A stretch of DNA of 64,000 nucleotides from contig NZ_JMEX01000008.1 in NCBI RefSeq assembly GCF_000760735.1, positions 1,362,394 to 1,426,393 on the forward strand. Reading direction: 5' to 3'. Shown here piece after piece: positions 49,545-57,795 of this stretch (positions are counted from its first letter, which is position 1; every line of letters begins with the position of its first letter). The notes beneath the pieces were generated by a model, which saw nothing but the letters and a program-made list of their open reading frames with translations, was not told the DNA's origin and did no database searches. This DNA is from Rhodococcoides fascians A44A (GTDB taxonomy: Bacteria > Actinomycetota > Actinomycetes > Mycobacteriales > Mycobacteriaceae). Made by a program: the position numbers and the translations under genes.

Positions 49545-50153
49545 ATGGCGGCGCATGCGGAAGAACCCGAAGACCAGACGGCACCGGCCCCGCAATCGGT
49601 GCGACCGGGGAGCTTGCTGGTGTCGTCGATCGAGCTGGTCGAGCCCACGTTCCGGCGCACAGTCGTGTACGTCATCGAGCACAACGACGCAGGCAGCCTC
49701 GGTGTCGTGATCAATCGTCCGAGCGACACCGCGGTCCAGAACGTGTTACCGCAGTGGACCGACCTCGCGGCCCGTCCGAAGGCCCTGTACGTGGGCGGTC
49801 CGGTGAAGAGGGATTCCGCTCTCTGTCTGGCGACGGTGAGGACGGGGGTGGACATCGACGGGATTGCCGGGGTGCGCCGCGTCGACGGTCGGGTCGTCAT
49901 GGTGGATCTGGATTCGGATCCGGCCGACATCGCGCCGCACGTCGAGGGGGTTCGCATCTTCGCGGGGTATTCCGGCTGGACGCTCGGGCAGCTGGAGGGC
50001 GAGCTGGAGCGGGACGACTGGATGGTCGTCTCCGCCCTCGCCTCCGATGTCATCGGTCCACCGAAGATCGACCTGTGGGCCCACGTGCTGCGTCGTCAAC
50101 CCCTGCCGCTGGCGATGCTCGCCTCTCACCCGATCGACGTCGACCGCAACTGA
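49545..50153 (+). CDS. YqgE/AlgH family protein (UPF0301)
   Basis: A 202-residue protein with the family blocks GSLLVSSIELVEPTFRRTVV, NDAGSLGVVINRPSD, LYVGGPVKRDSALCL, and RIFAGYSGWTLGQLEGEL. The family is common in bacteria, with AlgH linked to alginate regulation in Pseudomonas, but the molecular role is unclear. The ATG at 49545 is preceded by CACAAT 7 bp upstream; in-frame ATGs at 49521 and 49536 are possible but fit the family less well. Confidence 0.9.
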   Translation: MAAHAEEPEDQTAPAPQSVRPGSLLVSSIELVEPTFRRTVVYVIEHNDAGSLGVVINRPSDTAVQNVLPQWTDLAARPKALYVGGPVKRDSALCLATVRTGVDIDGIAGVRRVDGRVVMVDLDSDPADIAPHVEGVRIFAGYSGWTLGQLEGELERDDWMVVSALASDVIGPPKIDLWAHVLRRQPLPLAMLASHPIDVDRN

Positions 50154-50176
50154 GGTCCCAGGGTGCAACTGAGGAC

Positions 50177-51580
50177 TCAGTGCGCGAAGTGGGTGGCCGA
50201 CGAGTGCCCACCTCCTGCGGCCGATGCGTCGAGTTGATCGATCACCTCGGTGATGGCGCCGCACAGCAGCCTGCCGAGGTCTGCGCTGAATCCCTCTCGC
50301 ACGACGATCCGGAGCACCGCTACTCCGGTGGCGTTGTCCGGCATCGTGTACGCGGGAACCTGCCAGCCGCGTGCGCGTAGTTCGTGGGAGATGTCGAACA
50401 CGGTGTACTCGCGATCGCCGGCGAGTTCGAACGCGACGACGGGGATGGCGCTGCCGTCGGTGATGACGTGGAACGCGGGATGCTCGGACAGGTGACCGGC
50501 GACGCGAACGGCGGTGTCGCGCAGTGCGTGCATGATGTCGCTGTATCCGGAGCGTCCGAGCCGGAGGAAGTTGTAGTACTGGCCGATCACCTGGTTGCCG
50601 GGGCGTGAGAAGTTGAGGGTGAAGGTCGGCATGTCGCCGCCGAGGTAGTTCACCCGGAACACCAGGTCCTCGGGTAGGTCCTCGCGTGTCCGCCACACCG
50701 CGAAACCGATTCCGGGATAGGTCAATCCGTACTTGTGACCGCTGGCGTTGATGGATTTCACCCGCGGTAGGCGGAAGTCCCATTCGAGGTGGGGATGAAG
50801 GAACGGTACGACGAACCCGCCGCTGGCCGCGTCGACGTGGACGGGGACGTCGGGTCCACCGGACGCGGCGACGGAATCGAGCATCGCGCAGATCTCCGCC
50901 ACGGGCTCGAGTTCGCCGGTGAAGGTGGTTCCGAGGATGGCCACGACGCCGATGGTGTTGTCGTCGACGGCATCTCGAACCTGCTCCGGGGTGATGACGT
51001 ACCGCCCCGGTTCGACGGGCAGGTACTTGGGTTCGACGTCGAAGTAGCGGCAGAACTTCTCCCATACGACCTGAACATTGCTTCCGAGAACCAGATTGGG
51101 ACGCGAGGTGTCGCTGCGGCCTTCGCGCCAACGCCATTTCAGGGCGAGGCCTGCGAGCATGACCGCTTCGCTCGATCCGATCGTCGACACTCCCGTCGCG
51201 GACTTGGAATCCTCCGGGTCGAGTCCGGGCGCGTGGAACAGGTCCGCGACCATGTTGACGCAGCGTTCCTCGATCGACGCCGTCGCCGGGTACTCGTCCT
51301 TGTCGATCATGTTCTTGTCGAACGTCTCGGCCATCAACTTCTCGGCCTGCGGGTCCATCCAGGTCGTGACGAACGTCGCGAGGTTGAGGCGAGAGGAGCC
51401 GTCGAGCATCAGTTCGTCGTGGATGAAGCGGTACGCGGCTTCGGGGTCGAGTTGCTCGTCGGGGAGCCGAAGTGCGGGGATGGGATCGGTGGCGAGTCTC
51501 CCGGTGTATGCCGCGGCGATGACTCCGCCTGGGTGTTTGCCTGGCTTCGACAACTCTTTCCGCACGTCGATCCTCCACAT
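50177..51580 (-). CDS. gadB: Glutamate decarboxylase
   Basis: A 467-residue PLP enzyme that converts glutamate to GABA and CO2, consuming a proton. The PLP Lys lies in SINASGHKYGLTYPGIGF near residue 280; VHVDAASGGFVVPF and the N-terminal LMLDGSSRLNLATFVTTWMD are typical of bacterial GAD. No adjacent glutamate/GABA antiporter is present, so an acid-resistance system is not shown. It ends convergently with the YqgE gene. Confidence 0.93.
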   Translation of the reverse strand: MWRIDVRKELSKPGKHPGGVIAAAYTGRLATDPIPALRLPDEQLDPEAAYRFIHDELMLDGSSRLNLATFVTTWMDPQAEKLMAETFDKNMIDKDEYPATASIEERCVNMVADLFHAPGLDPEDSKSATGVSTIGSSEAVMLAGLALKWRWREGRSDTSRPNLVLGSNVQVVWEKFCRYFDVEPKYLPVEPGRYVITPEQVRDAVDDNTIGVVAILGTTFTGELEPVAEICAMLDSVAASGGPDVPVHVDAASGGFVVPFLHPHLEWDFRLPRVKSINASGHKYGLTYPGIGFAVWRTREDLPEDLVFRVNYLGGDMPTFTLNFSRPGNQVIGQYYNFLRLGRSGYSDIMHALRDTAVRVAGHLSEHPAFHVITDGSAIPVVAFELAGDREYTVFDISHELRARGWQVPAYTMPDNATGVAVLRIVVREGFSADLGRLLCGAITEVIDQLDASAAGGGHSSATHFAH

Positions 51581-51601
51581 TCGTCGTCTGTGGTGCCGAC
51601 G

Positions 51602-52618
51602 CTAATCCGCCAGGGCGGATTGCGCATCATCCTTGTCAGGCGATAGCCGGGCTTCGGCTCGGCGCGCGTATCGCTGGGCGAGTACGGCGCACACCATCAG
51701 TTGGATCTGGTGGAACAGAAGCAGAGGAAGGACGATCAGGCCGACGGGCCCGCCGACGAAGAGGACCGAGGCCATGGGTAGTCCACTCGCGAGGCTCTTC
51801 TTGGAGCCGCAGAACAGGAGGACGATGCGGTCTTCGACGGAAAAGCCGATGGCGCGGCCGATCCAGTACGTGAACGCCAGAATCAGCGCGAGGACGACGA
51901 TGCAGACGAGGACGACCGCGACGATCTGCAGGGGCGTCACGGACGACCAGACGTTCTGATTCATGCTTTCGCTGAAGGCGGCGTAGACCACCAGCAGGAT
52001 CGAGCCGCGGTCGACGATTTTCGTCGGCCCGGAATGTCGGGTGAGCCAGCCTTTCACGAGCGGTCGGAGGGCCTGCCCGAGGAGGAAGGGCAGGAGCAGC
52101 TGAGCGCAGATGCTCAGGATCGACGATGCGTCGACGTGCGCGTCCCCGGTGGTGTTCATCAACAGAATCACCAGCAGCGGTGTCACGAACACGCCGATGA
52201 TGTTGGAGAACGAGGCGCTGACGACTGCTCCGGCGACGTTGCCGCGTGCGATCGAGGTGAAGGCGATGGAGGACTGAACCGTCGACGGCACGAGGCACAG
52301 GAACAGGATGCCGGTGTAGAGGTCCGCTGTGACGACTGTCGGTTCGAGGACGCGGAGGCCGAGTCCGACGAGGGGGAACACGAGGTACGTGGTGGCCAGC
52401 ACGACGGAGTGGAGCCGCCAGTGTTTGACGCCTTGCCATGCTTCCTGCGGCGACAGGCGGGCGCCGTAGATCAGGAACAGCAGTCCGATGGCGATTCGGG
52501 TGACCCAGGTGAGGACGGTTTCCGAGGTACCCGACGCCGGGAAGATGCTGGCCAGTACCGCGATCGCGATGATGCTCAGGACGAAGCCGTCGGGCCGGAT
52601 CTGCCGCAGAAAGTTCAC
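51602..52618 (-). CDS. Bile acid:sodium symporter-like (SBF) transporter
   Basis: A 338-residue membrane protein with about nine to ten helices, of the SBF-like/PF13593 type: FLIYGARLSPQEAWQG, LVFPLVGLGLRV, LCLVPSTVQSSIAFTSIARG and VLLFCGSKKSLASGLPMASV carry the discontinuous-helix motifs of this fold. It probably moves an organic anion with sodium or protons. The likely start is GTG 52618; GTG 52630 is also possible. It is divergent from a LysR gene, likely its regulator, with 84 bp between. Confidence 0.85.
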   Translation of the reverse strand: MNFLRQIRPDGFVLSIIAIAVLASIFPASGTSETVLTWVTRIAIGLLFLIYGARLSPQEAWQGVKHWRLHSVVLATTYLVFPLVGLGLRVLEPTVVTADLYTGILFLCLVPSTVQSSIAFTSIARGNVAGAVVSASFSNIIGVFVTPLLVILLMNTTGDAHVDASSILSICAQLLLPFLLGQALRPLVKGWLTRHSGPTKIVDRGSILLVVYAAFSESMNQNVWSSVTPLQIVAVVLVCIVVLALILAFTYWIGRAIGFSVEDRIVLLFCGSKKSLASGLPMASVLFVGGPVGLIVLPLLLFHQIQLMVCAVLAQRYARRAEARLSPDKDDAQSALAD

Positions 52619-52702
52619 TGAACTCACGATATCGGTCGGCGATTGATCGCGAAAGTCGATAGCTGCGTTAACTGTGAACGTGAATCGTGATAGGAAAGAC
52701 GG

Positions 52703-53542
52703 GTGAATCTTGATCCGATTCTGCTTCGAACCTTCCTCGCTGTCGAACGGGAAGGCGGCTTCACCGCAGGCGGCGAGCTGCTGGGGCTGCGTCAGTCGAC
52801 GGTCAGCGGTCACATCACGCGGCTGGAGAAGGCCGTCGGGCGCGAGTTGTTCCTCCGGGACACCAGAAACATGGAGCTGACGGCCGACGGCACCGCGATG
52901 ATCGGATTCGCTCGCTCCATCCTCGACGCCACCGCGGAGGCGGAGCACTACTTCGCCGAAGCCCCGTTGGCGGGCAGGCTCCGGCTCGGGGTGTCCGACG
53001 ACCTGGTCTCGACCGAGTTGCCGCACGTGCTCTACGACTTCCGTCGGGCGCATCCCGGCGTGGACCTCGAGCTGACCGTCGGGTTGAGCGAGACATTGCG
53101 GTCCAAGTTCGACGGCGGCGAGCTGGACCTGGTGTTCGGCAAGCGTCGCCCAGGTGAGACGCACGGTGATCTGGTGTGGGCGGATCGGTTGGTCTGGGCA
53201 GGTATTCCGGGAACGCGGGTGGAACCGGGCCCGGTGCCGTTCGTGACGTATCCACCACCGAGCATCACGCGGTCCGCGGCGTTGGCTGCACTCGGTCGGG
53301 AGGGTAGGGGCTGGCGGTTCACCTGCGTCACGGACAGCGAGCTGGGGTTGCGTGCAGCCGTTCAGGCGGGCCTCGGCTACCTGGTGCATGCGGAGTCGAC
53401 GCTTCCCGACGGCGTGGTCGCGCTGGACGGCCAGGATCTTCCGGAGCTCGGAGGTATCGAGTTCGTGCTGCTGACGAAGGACACGGCCCGGTCGCCTCGT
53501 GGAGCGTTGCGTGACGCGATCATGACGCGTCTCGGCCGCTGA
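52703..53542 (+). CDS. LysR family transcriptional regulator
   Basis: A 279-residue regulator. The helix-turn-helix is in LRTFLAVEREGGFTAGGELL and LRQSTVSGHITRLEKAVG (about 5-43), with the LysR-typical FLRDTRNMELTADG wing. The effector-binding domain follows. Divergent pairing with the SBF-like transporter suggests control of that gene. RBS is weak. Confidence 0.9.
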   Translation: MNLDPILLRTFLAVEREGGFTAGGELLGLRQSTVSGHITRLEKAVGRELFLRDTRNMELTADGTAMIGFARSILDATAEAEHYFAEAPLAGRLRLGVSDDLVSTELPHVLYDFRRAHPGVDLELTVGLSETLRSKFDGGELDLVFGKRRPGETHGDLVWADRLVWAGIPGTRVEPGPVPFVTYPPPSITRSAALAALGREGRGWRFTCVTDSELGLRAAVQAGLGYLVHAESTLPDGVVALDGQDLPELGGIEFVLLTKDTARSPRGALRDAIMTRLGR

Positions 53543-53743
53543 TCGGCGCGGACGGCTGTTGCTGGGTTGTGACTGGACCCAAATGTCGCTGCCGTCGGAC
53601 GACCACGTTTCCAGACGTGTGGCGCGGGTGTGGTAAGTGATCGGTGTCACTTCTACCGTCTGCTGTGGTTCAGCGAACAGCATCGCGCTGTAACCGAGTC
53701 ACGACCTTCTCGTCAGCGATGCCGAAGAAGAAGAGGGACGCGC

Positions 53744-54973
53744 ATGGTTCAACAGCTTCGGTCGACGTCGATCGACCATTCACGAGTACGGGGCAGAGCA
53801 CGACGGACGGCGACCCTCGCGGCGTTGTCCGCGGCGGTCGTGTTCGCCGGGATGTCGGTTGCGTCCGCGCAACCCGCCGAGCCGAGCGAGCCCACCGGGC
53901 CCTCCGCGTCGGCGCTGCCCGCGACGATCAGCGACGACGGCACGGAGGTGATTCCTCCCGAGGGGTCGGAGGCGGAGCGGCCGAAGGCGGAAGAGCAGGG
54001 CATCGAGAAACCCGATGTCGCCGACGCCGCGCCGGCGCGGGTGACCGACGGTCCCGAGACCGAGACCATCGGGTACGGGCCCGAGCAGAAGAACTTCCTC
54101 GCCGGTTTCCTCTACAGCATCGTCAAGCCGGATGTCGCACCGCCGGGTGCCAACGATTGGAACTGCAAGCCGACCAAGGAGCACCCCAATCCCGTTGTCC
54201 TGCTGCACGGAACATGGGAGAACGCATACAACAACTTCGCTCGAATCTCCCCGGCACTGAAGGCGGAGGGCTACTGTGTCTTCGCGCCGAACACCGGTGA
54301 CAAGGATTCGAGCGCACTCGGACACGTGAAGGCACTGCGAGGCACGGGCCCGATCACCGAGAGCGCCAAGGAGATCGCCTTCTACATCGATGCGGTCCTC
54401 GAACGGACCGGCGCGGAACAGGTCGACATCGTCGGTCATTCCCAGGGCAGCCTGGCGTCTCGTCAGTACATGCGATTCGAAGGCGGTGCCGATCCGTCGG
54501 ATCCGAGCAAGAACAAGGTCGGCAGAATCGTCAGCCTCGGTGGGTCCAATCACGGGACGACCCTCGTCGGAATCGGAACTCTGGGGCGGACCATCAACAA
54601 TCTCGGCTTGAACGTGCTCGGGCTCGTGGGTGCTGTCGCCGGGCCCGCGGCGTCGGACCAGGTCGTCGACTCCGACCTCATCAAGGCATTGACGGCGGGC
54701 GGTGACACCGAGCGCGGTGTCGACTACACGGCCATCGCCACTCGGTTCGACGAGGTGGTGACTCCGTTCCGGACGACGTTCCTCGAAGCCGGACCCGATG
54801 CAACGGTGAACAACGTTCTGTTGCAGGACGGCTGCGGCGTCGACTTGTCCGATCATCTGTCGATGTCGGTGTCCCCGCGGACCATCGGGTACATCAAGAA
54901 CGCACTCGACCCGGACGGCTTCCCGGTCGGTGACGTCCCGTGCGTGTGGAACGCTCCGGTCACGGGAGGCTAG
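53744..54973 (+). CDS. Secreted lipase/esterase, alpha/beta hydrolase
   Basis: A 409-residue exported protein. The signal peptide spans residues 1-42 with a twin-Arg-containing basic head and a cleavage site at ASA-QP. The mature part has VVLLHGTWENAYNNF near the oxyanion hole, VDIVGHSQGSLAS with nucleophile Ser near 232, and a C-terminal DHLSMSVSPRT candidate for the catalytic His. It resembles class 2 (EstA/LipA-like) triacylglycerol lipases. A GAGGGA precedes ATG 53744. A terminator follows. Confidence 0.87.
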   Translation: MVQQLRSTSIDHSRVRGRARRTATLAALSAAVVFAGMSVASAQPAEPSEPTGPSASALPATISDDGTEVIPPEGSEAERPKAEEQGIEKPDVADAAPARVTDGPETETIGYGPEQKNFLAGFLYSIVKPDVAPPGANDWNCKPTKEHPNPVVLLHGTWENAYNNFARISPALKAEGYCVFAPNTGDKDSSALGHVKALRGTGPITESAKEIAFYIDAVLERTGAEQVDIVGHSQGSLASRQYMRFEGGADPSDPSKNKVGRIVSLGGSNHGTTLVGIGTLGRTINNLGLNVLGLVGAVAGPAASDQVVDSDLIKALTAGGDTERGVDYTAIATRFDEVVTPFRTTFLEAGPDATVNNVLLQDGCGVDLSDHLSMSVSPRTIGYIKNALDPDGFPVGDVPCVWNAPVTGG

Positions 54974-54993
54974 GCCGGCCGGCAATCAGAACC

Positions 54994-55025
54994 GAGCCCG
55001 GGCTTCCACGGTGAAGTCCGGGCTC
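54994..55025. terminator. Bidirectional terminator between the lipase and GGDEF genes
   Basis: GAGCCCGGGCTTC and GAAGTCCGGGCTC pair at 12 of 13 positions around a short loop (54994-55025). The two flanking genes converge here. Confidence 0.75.
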
Positions 55026-55053
55026 TCTGCGGGGGTCGTCCGGGTTCGGGGTG

Positions 55054-56139
55054 TCAGAGTTGAATCGAGGCGGTGCGGTTGCCGCCGTCGTACTTGGCTC
55101 GATACATCATCGAGTCGGCGGCCCGGGTGGCCTTGGTGATGGTGGCGGCATTGTCGTTCCACAGGTCCGACGGGCTCGACACCACGGCGGCTCCGACGCT
55201 CACCGTGATGGGGATCCGATCGTCGCCGCGGTAAAGGCTGTGGCCGATTCGGTGCACCATGTCGTGGGCATGTTCGATCGTGCCGGTGAACACGACGAGG
55301 AATTCCTCGCCCCCGGTGCGGGCGACGACGCCGTCGTCCTCGAAGAGTTCTCGTAGACGGTGGGCGACGGTGACGATGACGTCGTCGCCTGCATCGTGGC
55401 CGAAGTAGTCGTTGACGGCTTTGAATCGGTCGATGTCCACGACGACGACCACCAGGCAGTGACCTCGTGCGTGGCTGCGCGACATCAGGGTCAGGGCCGC
55501 GTCGTCGACGCCGCGACGGTTGAGCAGTTCGGTCAGTGGGTCGAGCAGCGAGCGTCGGGCATCTCGGCCGATCGCGGTCCACGCGATGTGGGCGAGCAGG
55601 GGTATCGCGGAGTTGATGGCGATGGCGACGAGTCCGCCGGCCAGGGCTGTCGGTACGTCCTCGGACCCCGTGAACATTGCTCTGACGGCCGTGATGGAGA
55701 CGAACACGACGCACCAGGCGAGGTGGGCGAGCAGCCAGCGTTGGCTGAGGAAGTAGGTGCACAATGCGCCGGTGACGACGAACAAGCCGGATCCGATGAG
55801 TGCACCGAACGGCTCGTACAGCACGAGCACGGACGTCAGGCCGACGTCACCGAAGATGGCGAAGGCGATGAAGTCTCGGCGTGTGGGCAGCGGGCCGAAG
55901 AACCAGCGCAGTGCGACGGCGACCTGAAGGAGCAGAACGAGGCCGACCCAGGCTTGGGCGAAGAGTCCCTGTGGTCCGCGTGAGCTGAACAGCATGAGGA
56001 TCGACGCGGCCGCGTACAGCAGTGTGGCCGCGCCGAACATGTTCTGAAGCGATCGGTGCAGGCCCCGCGTGGAGCGGTGGTGAATGATCCACTCGTAATC
56101 GAACGGCTGCTGATACCACTCCTGCAGCGTGGTCCACAC
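55054..56139 (-). CDS. Membrane-bound diguanylate cyclase (GGEEF)
   Basis: A 361-residue protein with an N-terminal membrane sensor module of about six helices (residues 35-185) and a C-terminal GGDEF domain. The domain shows DPLTELLNRRGVDDAAL, DIDRFKAVNDYFGHDAGDDV and the active-site loop GGEEF near 275-279, a functional variant. It probably makes cyclic di-GMP. It is a second such enzyme in this window, similar in layout to the one at 5756-6811 but with a different sensor part. No effector is adjacent. Confidence 0.88.
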   Translation of the reverse strand: MWTTLQEWYQQPFDYEWIIHHRSTRGLHRSLQNMFGAATLLYAAASILMLFSSRGPQGLFAQAWVGLVLLLQVAVALRWFFGPLPTRRDFIAFAIFGDVGLTSVLVLYEPFGALIGSGLFVVTGALCTYFLSQRWLLAHLAWCVVFVSITAVRAMFTGSEDVPTALAGGLVAIAINSAIPLLAHIAWTAIGRDARRSLLDPLTELLNRRGVDDAALTLMSRSHARGHCLVVVVVDIDRFKAVNDYFGHDAGDDVIVTVAHRLRELFEDDGVVARTGGEEFLVVFTGTIEHAHDMVHRIGHSLYRGDDRIPITVSVGAAVVSSPSDLWNDNAATITKATRAADSMMYRAKYDGGNRTASIQL

Positions 56140-56296
56140 GGTATCGGTCGACGGCTTCCTGTGGTTGCCGGTGCGGACCGATCCGGGCTTGTCGTCCGCT
56201 GATGATCGTGTGTCGTCCGTGCCGGCCTCCAGCCCTTACCCCTTTACGATCACAGCCTAGATGTAAAAAGCGGCGATCGGTTTGTTTCAGCGCAAT

Positions 56297-57268
56297 TCAA
56301 CGCTCGGACGCCAGCGAGTTGACGGTACCCGCGATTGCGTCCGCGCCGTCGACCGTGACGGTCAGTTTCTGTCCGTTCGCGAAGGTGAGGAATACGGCGG
56401 GACCTTTACGGGTGGCCACCGCGTAGTTGCCGCGGCCTTTGACGCGGAGGCCCCATCCGCCGAAGTCCGAGAACGGGTCCACCTCGCGAACCGAGGCCCC
56501 GGTGACTTCGCCGATGGAGTATTCGAAGGCGGGCATGCCGAGGCTGCGGACGTGGATGCCGAGTTTGTCGACGATCAGCTCGTACCGCATGAGCGACGAG
56601 GTGAACGCCGCGATCGGTGCGAAGACGGCGACCGGCCACCAGGACTCGGACAGCCAGCAGGTCAGTGCGGCTGCCGCGGCCAGGATGGTGAACACGATCG
56701 CGATGGATGTGCGGCTCGCGCCGATGGGTTCGACGATGGGGAGTTCGGCCCTCGCGCGCGGCAACGTCGCCGGCGGCGGTGAAGTGGCGTCGACACGGTC
56801 TCGGTAGTCACGCAGCTGGGTCGCGCCGAGGAGTCCGACGGCGAATCCGACGAGCGTTCCCACTCCGATCGCCCAGCCGGGGATCTCGACGTTGGTGACG
56901 GTCGTGACATCGAGTTGCTTGGCGAGTATCGCCAGTTGCAGGACGGTGATGAGGCCGACGACGGTGAGGCCGATCATCAGCATCGTCCGGCGCAGGATGA
57001 GCAGGGCGTGGGACAGCGCTGCAACGGCGCTGCATCCACCGCCGACGAGCACGATGACGATCGCGAGAGTCCAGGCGCTCGTCGACGGACTCATGAATCC
57101 GTCCGGTTCGGTGCCCGACCAGTGGGTGGCGATCTGATCCGGAAGCCGGGTGCGCCAGACCTGCACGGCCACGAGTCCGAGTGCGGCCGCAGCGATCGGC
57201 ACGACAACGCCGAAGATCACTCCAGCCGGGTCGAACGTCCGCTGCTTCACTGCTGTCGGTCTGGTCAC
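56297..57268 (-). CDS. DUF1648 domain membrane protein, with PH-like C-terminal region
   Basis: A 323-residue protein with an N-terminal DUF1648 unit (LPDQIATHWSGTEPDGFMSP) between membrane helices, further helices to about residue 225, and a C-terminal region (YELIVDKLGIHVRSLGMPAF, VKGRGNYAVATRKGPAVFLT) resembling a bacterial PH-like fold. DUF1648 is normally joined to an SdpI domain in immunity proteins; here the SdpI-like part is encoded by the adjacent upstream gene. The start at GTG 57268 has GGAG upstream. Function is unknown. Confidence 0.75.
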   Translation of the reverse strand: MTRPTAVKQRTFDPAGVIFGVVVPIAAAALGLVAVQVWRTRLPDQIATHWSGTEPDGFMSPSTSAWTLAIVIVLVGGGCSAVAALSHALLILRRTMLMIGLTVVGLITVLQLAILAKQLDVTTVTNVEIPGWAIGVGTLVGFAVGLLGATQLRDYRDRVDATSPPPATLPRARAELPIVEPIGASRTSIAIVFTILAAAAALTCWLSESWWPVAVFAPIAAFTSSLMRYELIVDKLGIHVRSLGMPAFEYSIGEVTGASVREVDPFSDFGGWGLRVKGRGNYAVATRKGPAVFLTFANGQKLTVTVDGADAIAGTVNSLASER

Positions 57269-57290
57269 TCCGCAGGCTCCGCTCCTGAGC

Positions 57291-57761
57291 TCAGCTCGGG
57301 GCGCACGCGTCCTTGAGGCTGCACGAGATGCAGGAGTGACCGCACCCACCCGTCTCCGGGGCAGGTGTGGCGGCGGCCGCACGCGCACCGATGGATCCGC
57401 CGACACCGGCGGTGACGAACGCGGCGACCAGGCATGCGACGACGGCGATGACCGAGAATGCGCCGCCGAGCATCAGTGCCGCTGCACCGCCGATGAGCAG
57501 CAGTAGCGCTGACGCTGCCGTGGTGGGGCCTGCGACTTTGTTGGCCATGACGAAGGTCTCGTCGTCGCGCATGGACTCCGCCGTTCGGACTCCCGCCCAC
57601 CGGTTGCGGGGGAGCTTGCCTGTCAGCGAGGCCGTGGCAACGGAGCCGACGACGAGCGCGAGGACGAACATGAGTATGGACACGACGATCACGCTGGTAA
57701 GGATACGTCTTCTGCGCGCGCCCGTAGTACGCGCATCTGAGCTGGGCGGATTCCCGCTCAC
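57291..57761 (-). CDS. SdpI family membrane protein with Cys-rich tail
   Basis: A 156-residue protein with about four hydrophobic segments. The SdpI signature is RNRWAGVRTAESMRDDETFV (about 53-72) followed by MANKVAGP. SdpI in Bacillus gives immunity to the SDP toxin and can signal to a repressor. The tail GGCGHSCISCSLKDACAPS carries four cysteines and a histidine, possibly a metal or disulfide site. It starts before the DUF1648 gene with 22 bp between them on the same strand. Toxin genes are not seen nearby. Confidence 0.75.
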   Translation of the reverse strand: MSGNPPSSDARTTGARRRRILTSVIVVSILMFVLALVVGSVATASLTGKLPRNRWAGVRTAESMRDDETFVMANKVAGPTTAASALLLLIGGAAALMLGGAFSVIAVVACLVAAFVTAGVGGSIGARAAAATPAPETGGCGHSCISCSLKDACAPS

Positions 57762-57795
57762 AAGGGCAGCAGGTGGCTACGACTAAACTGCGTGG

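Noticed and set aside
50177-51580. Glutamate decarboxylase as part of an acid-resistance operon.
   Set aside because: No glutamate/GABA antiporter or regulator is adjacent; neighbours are unrelated.
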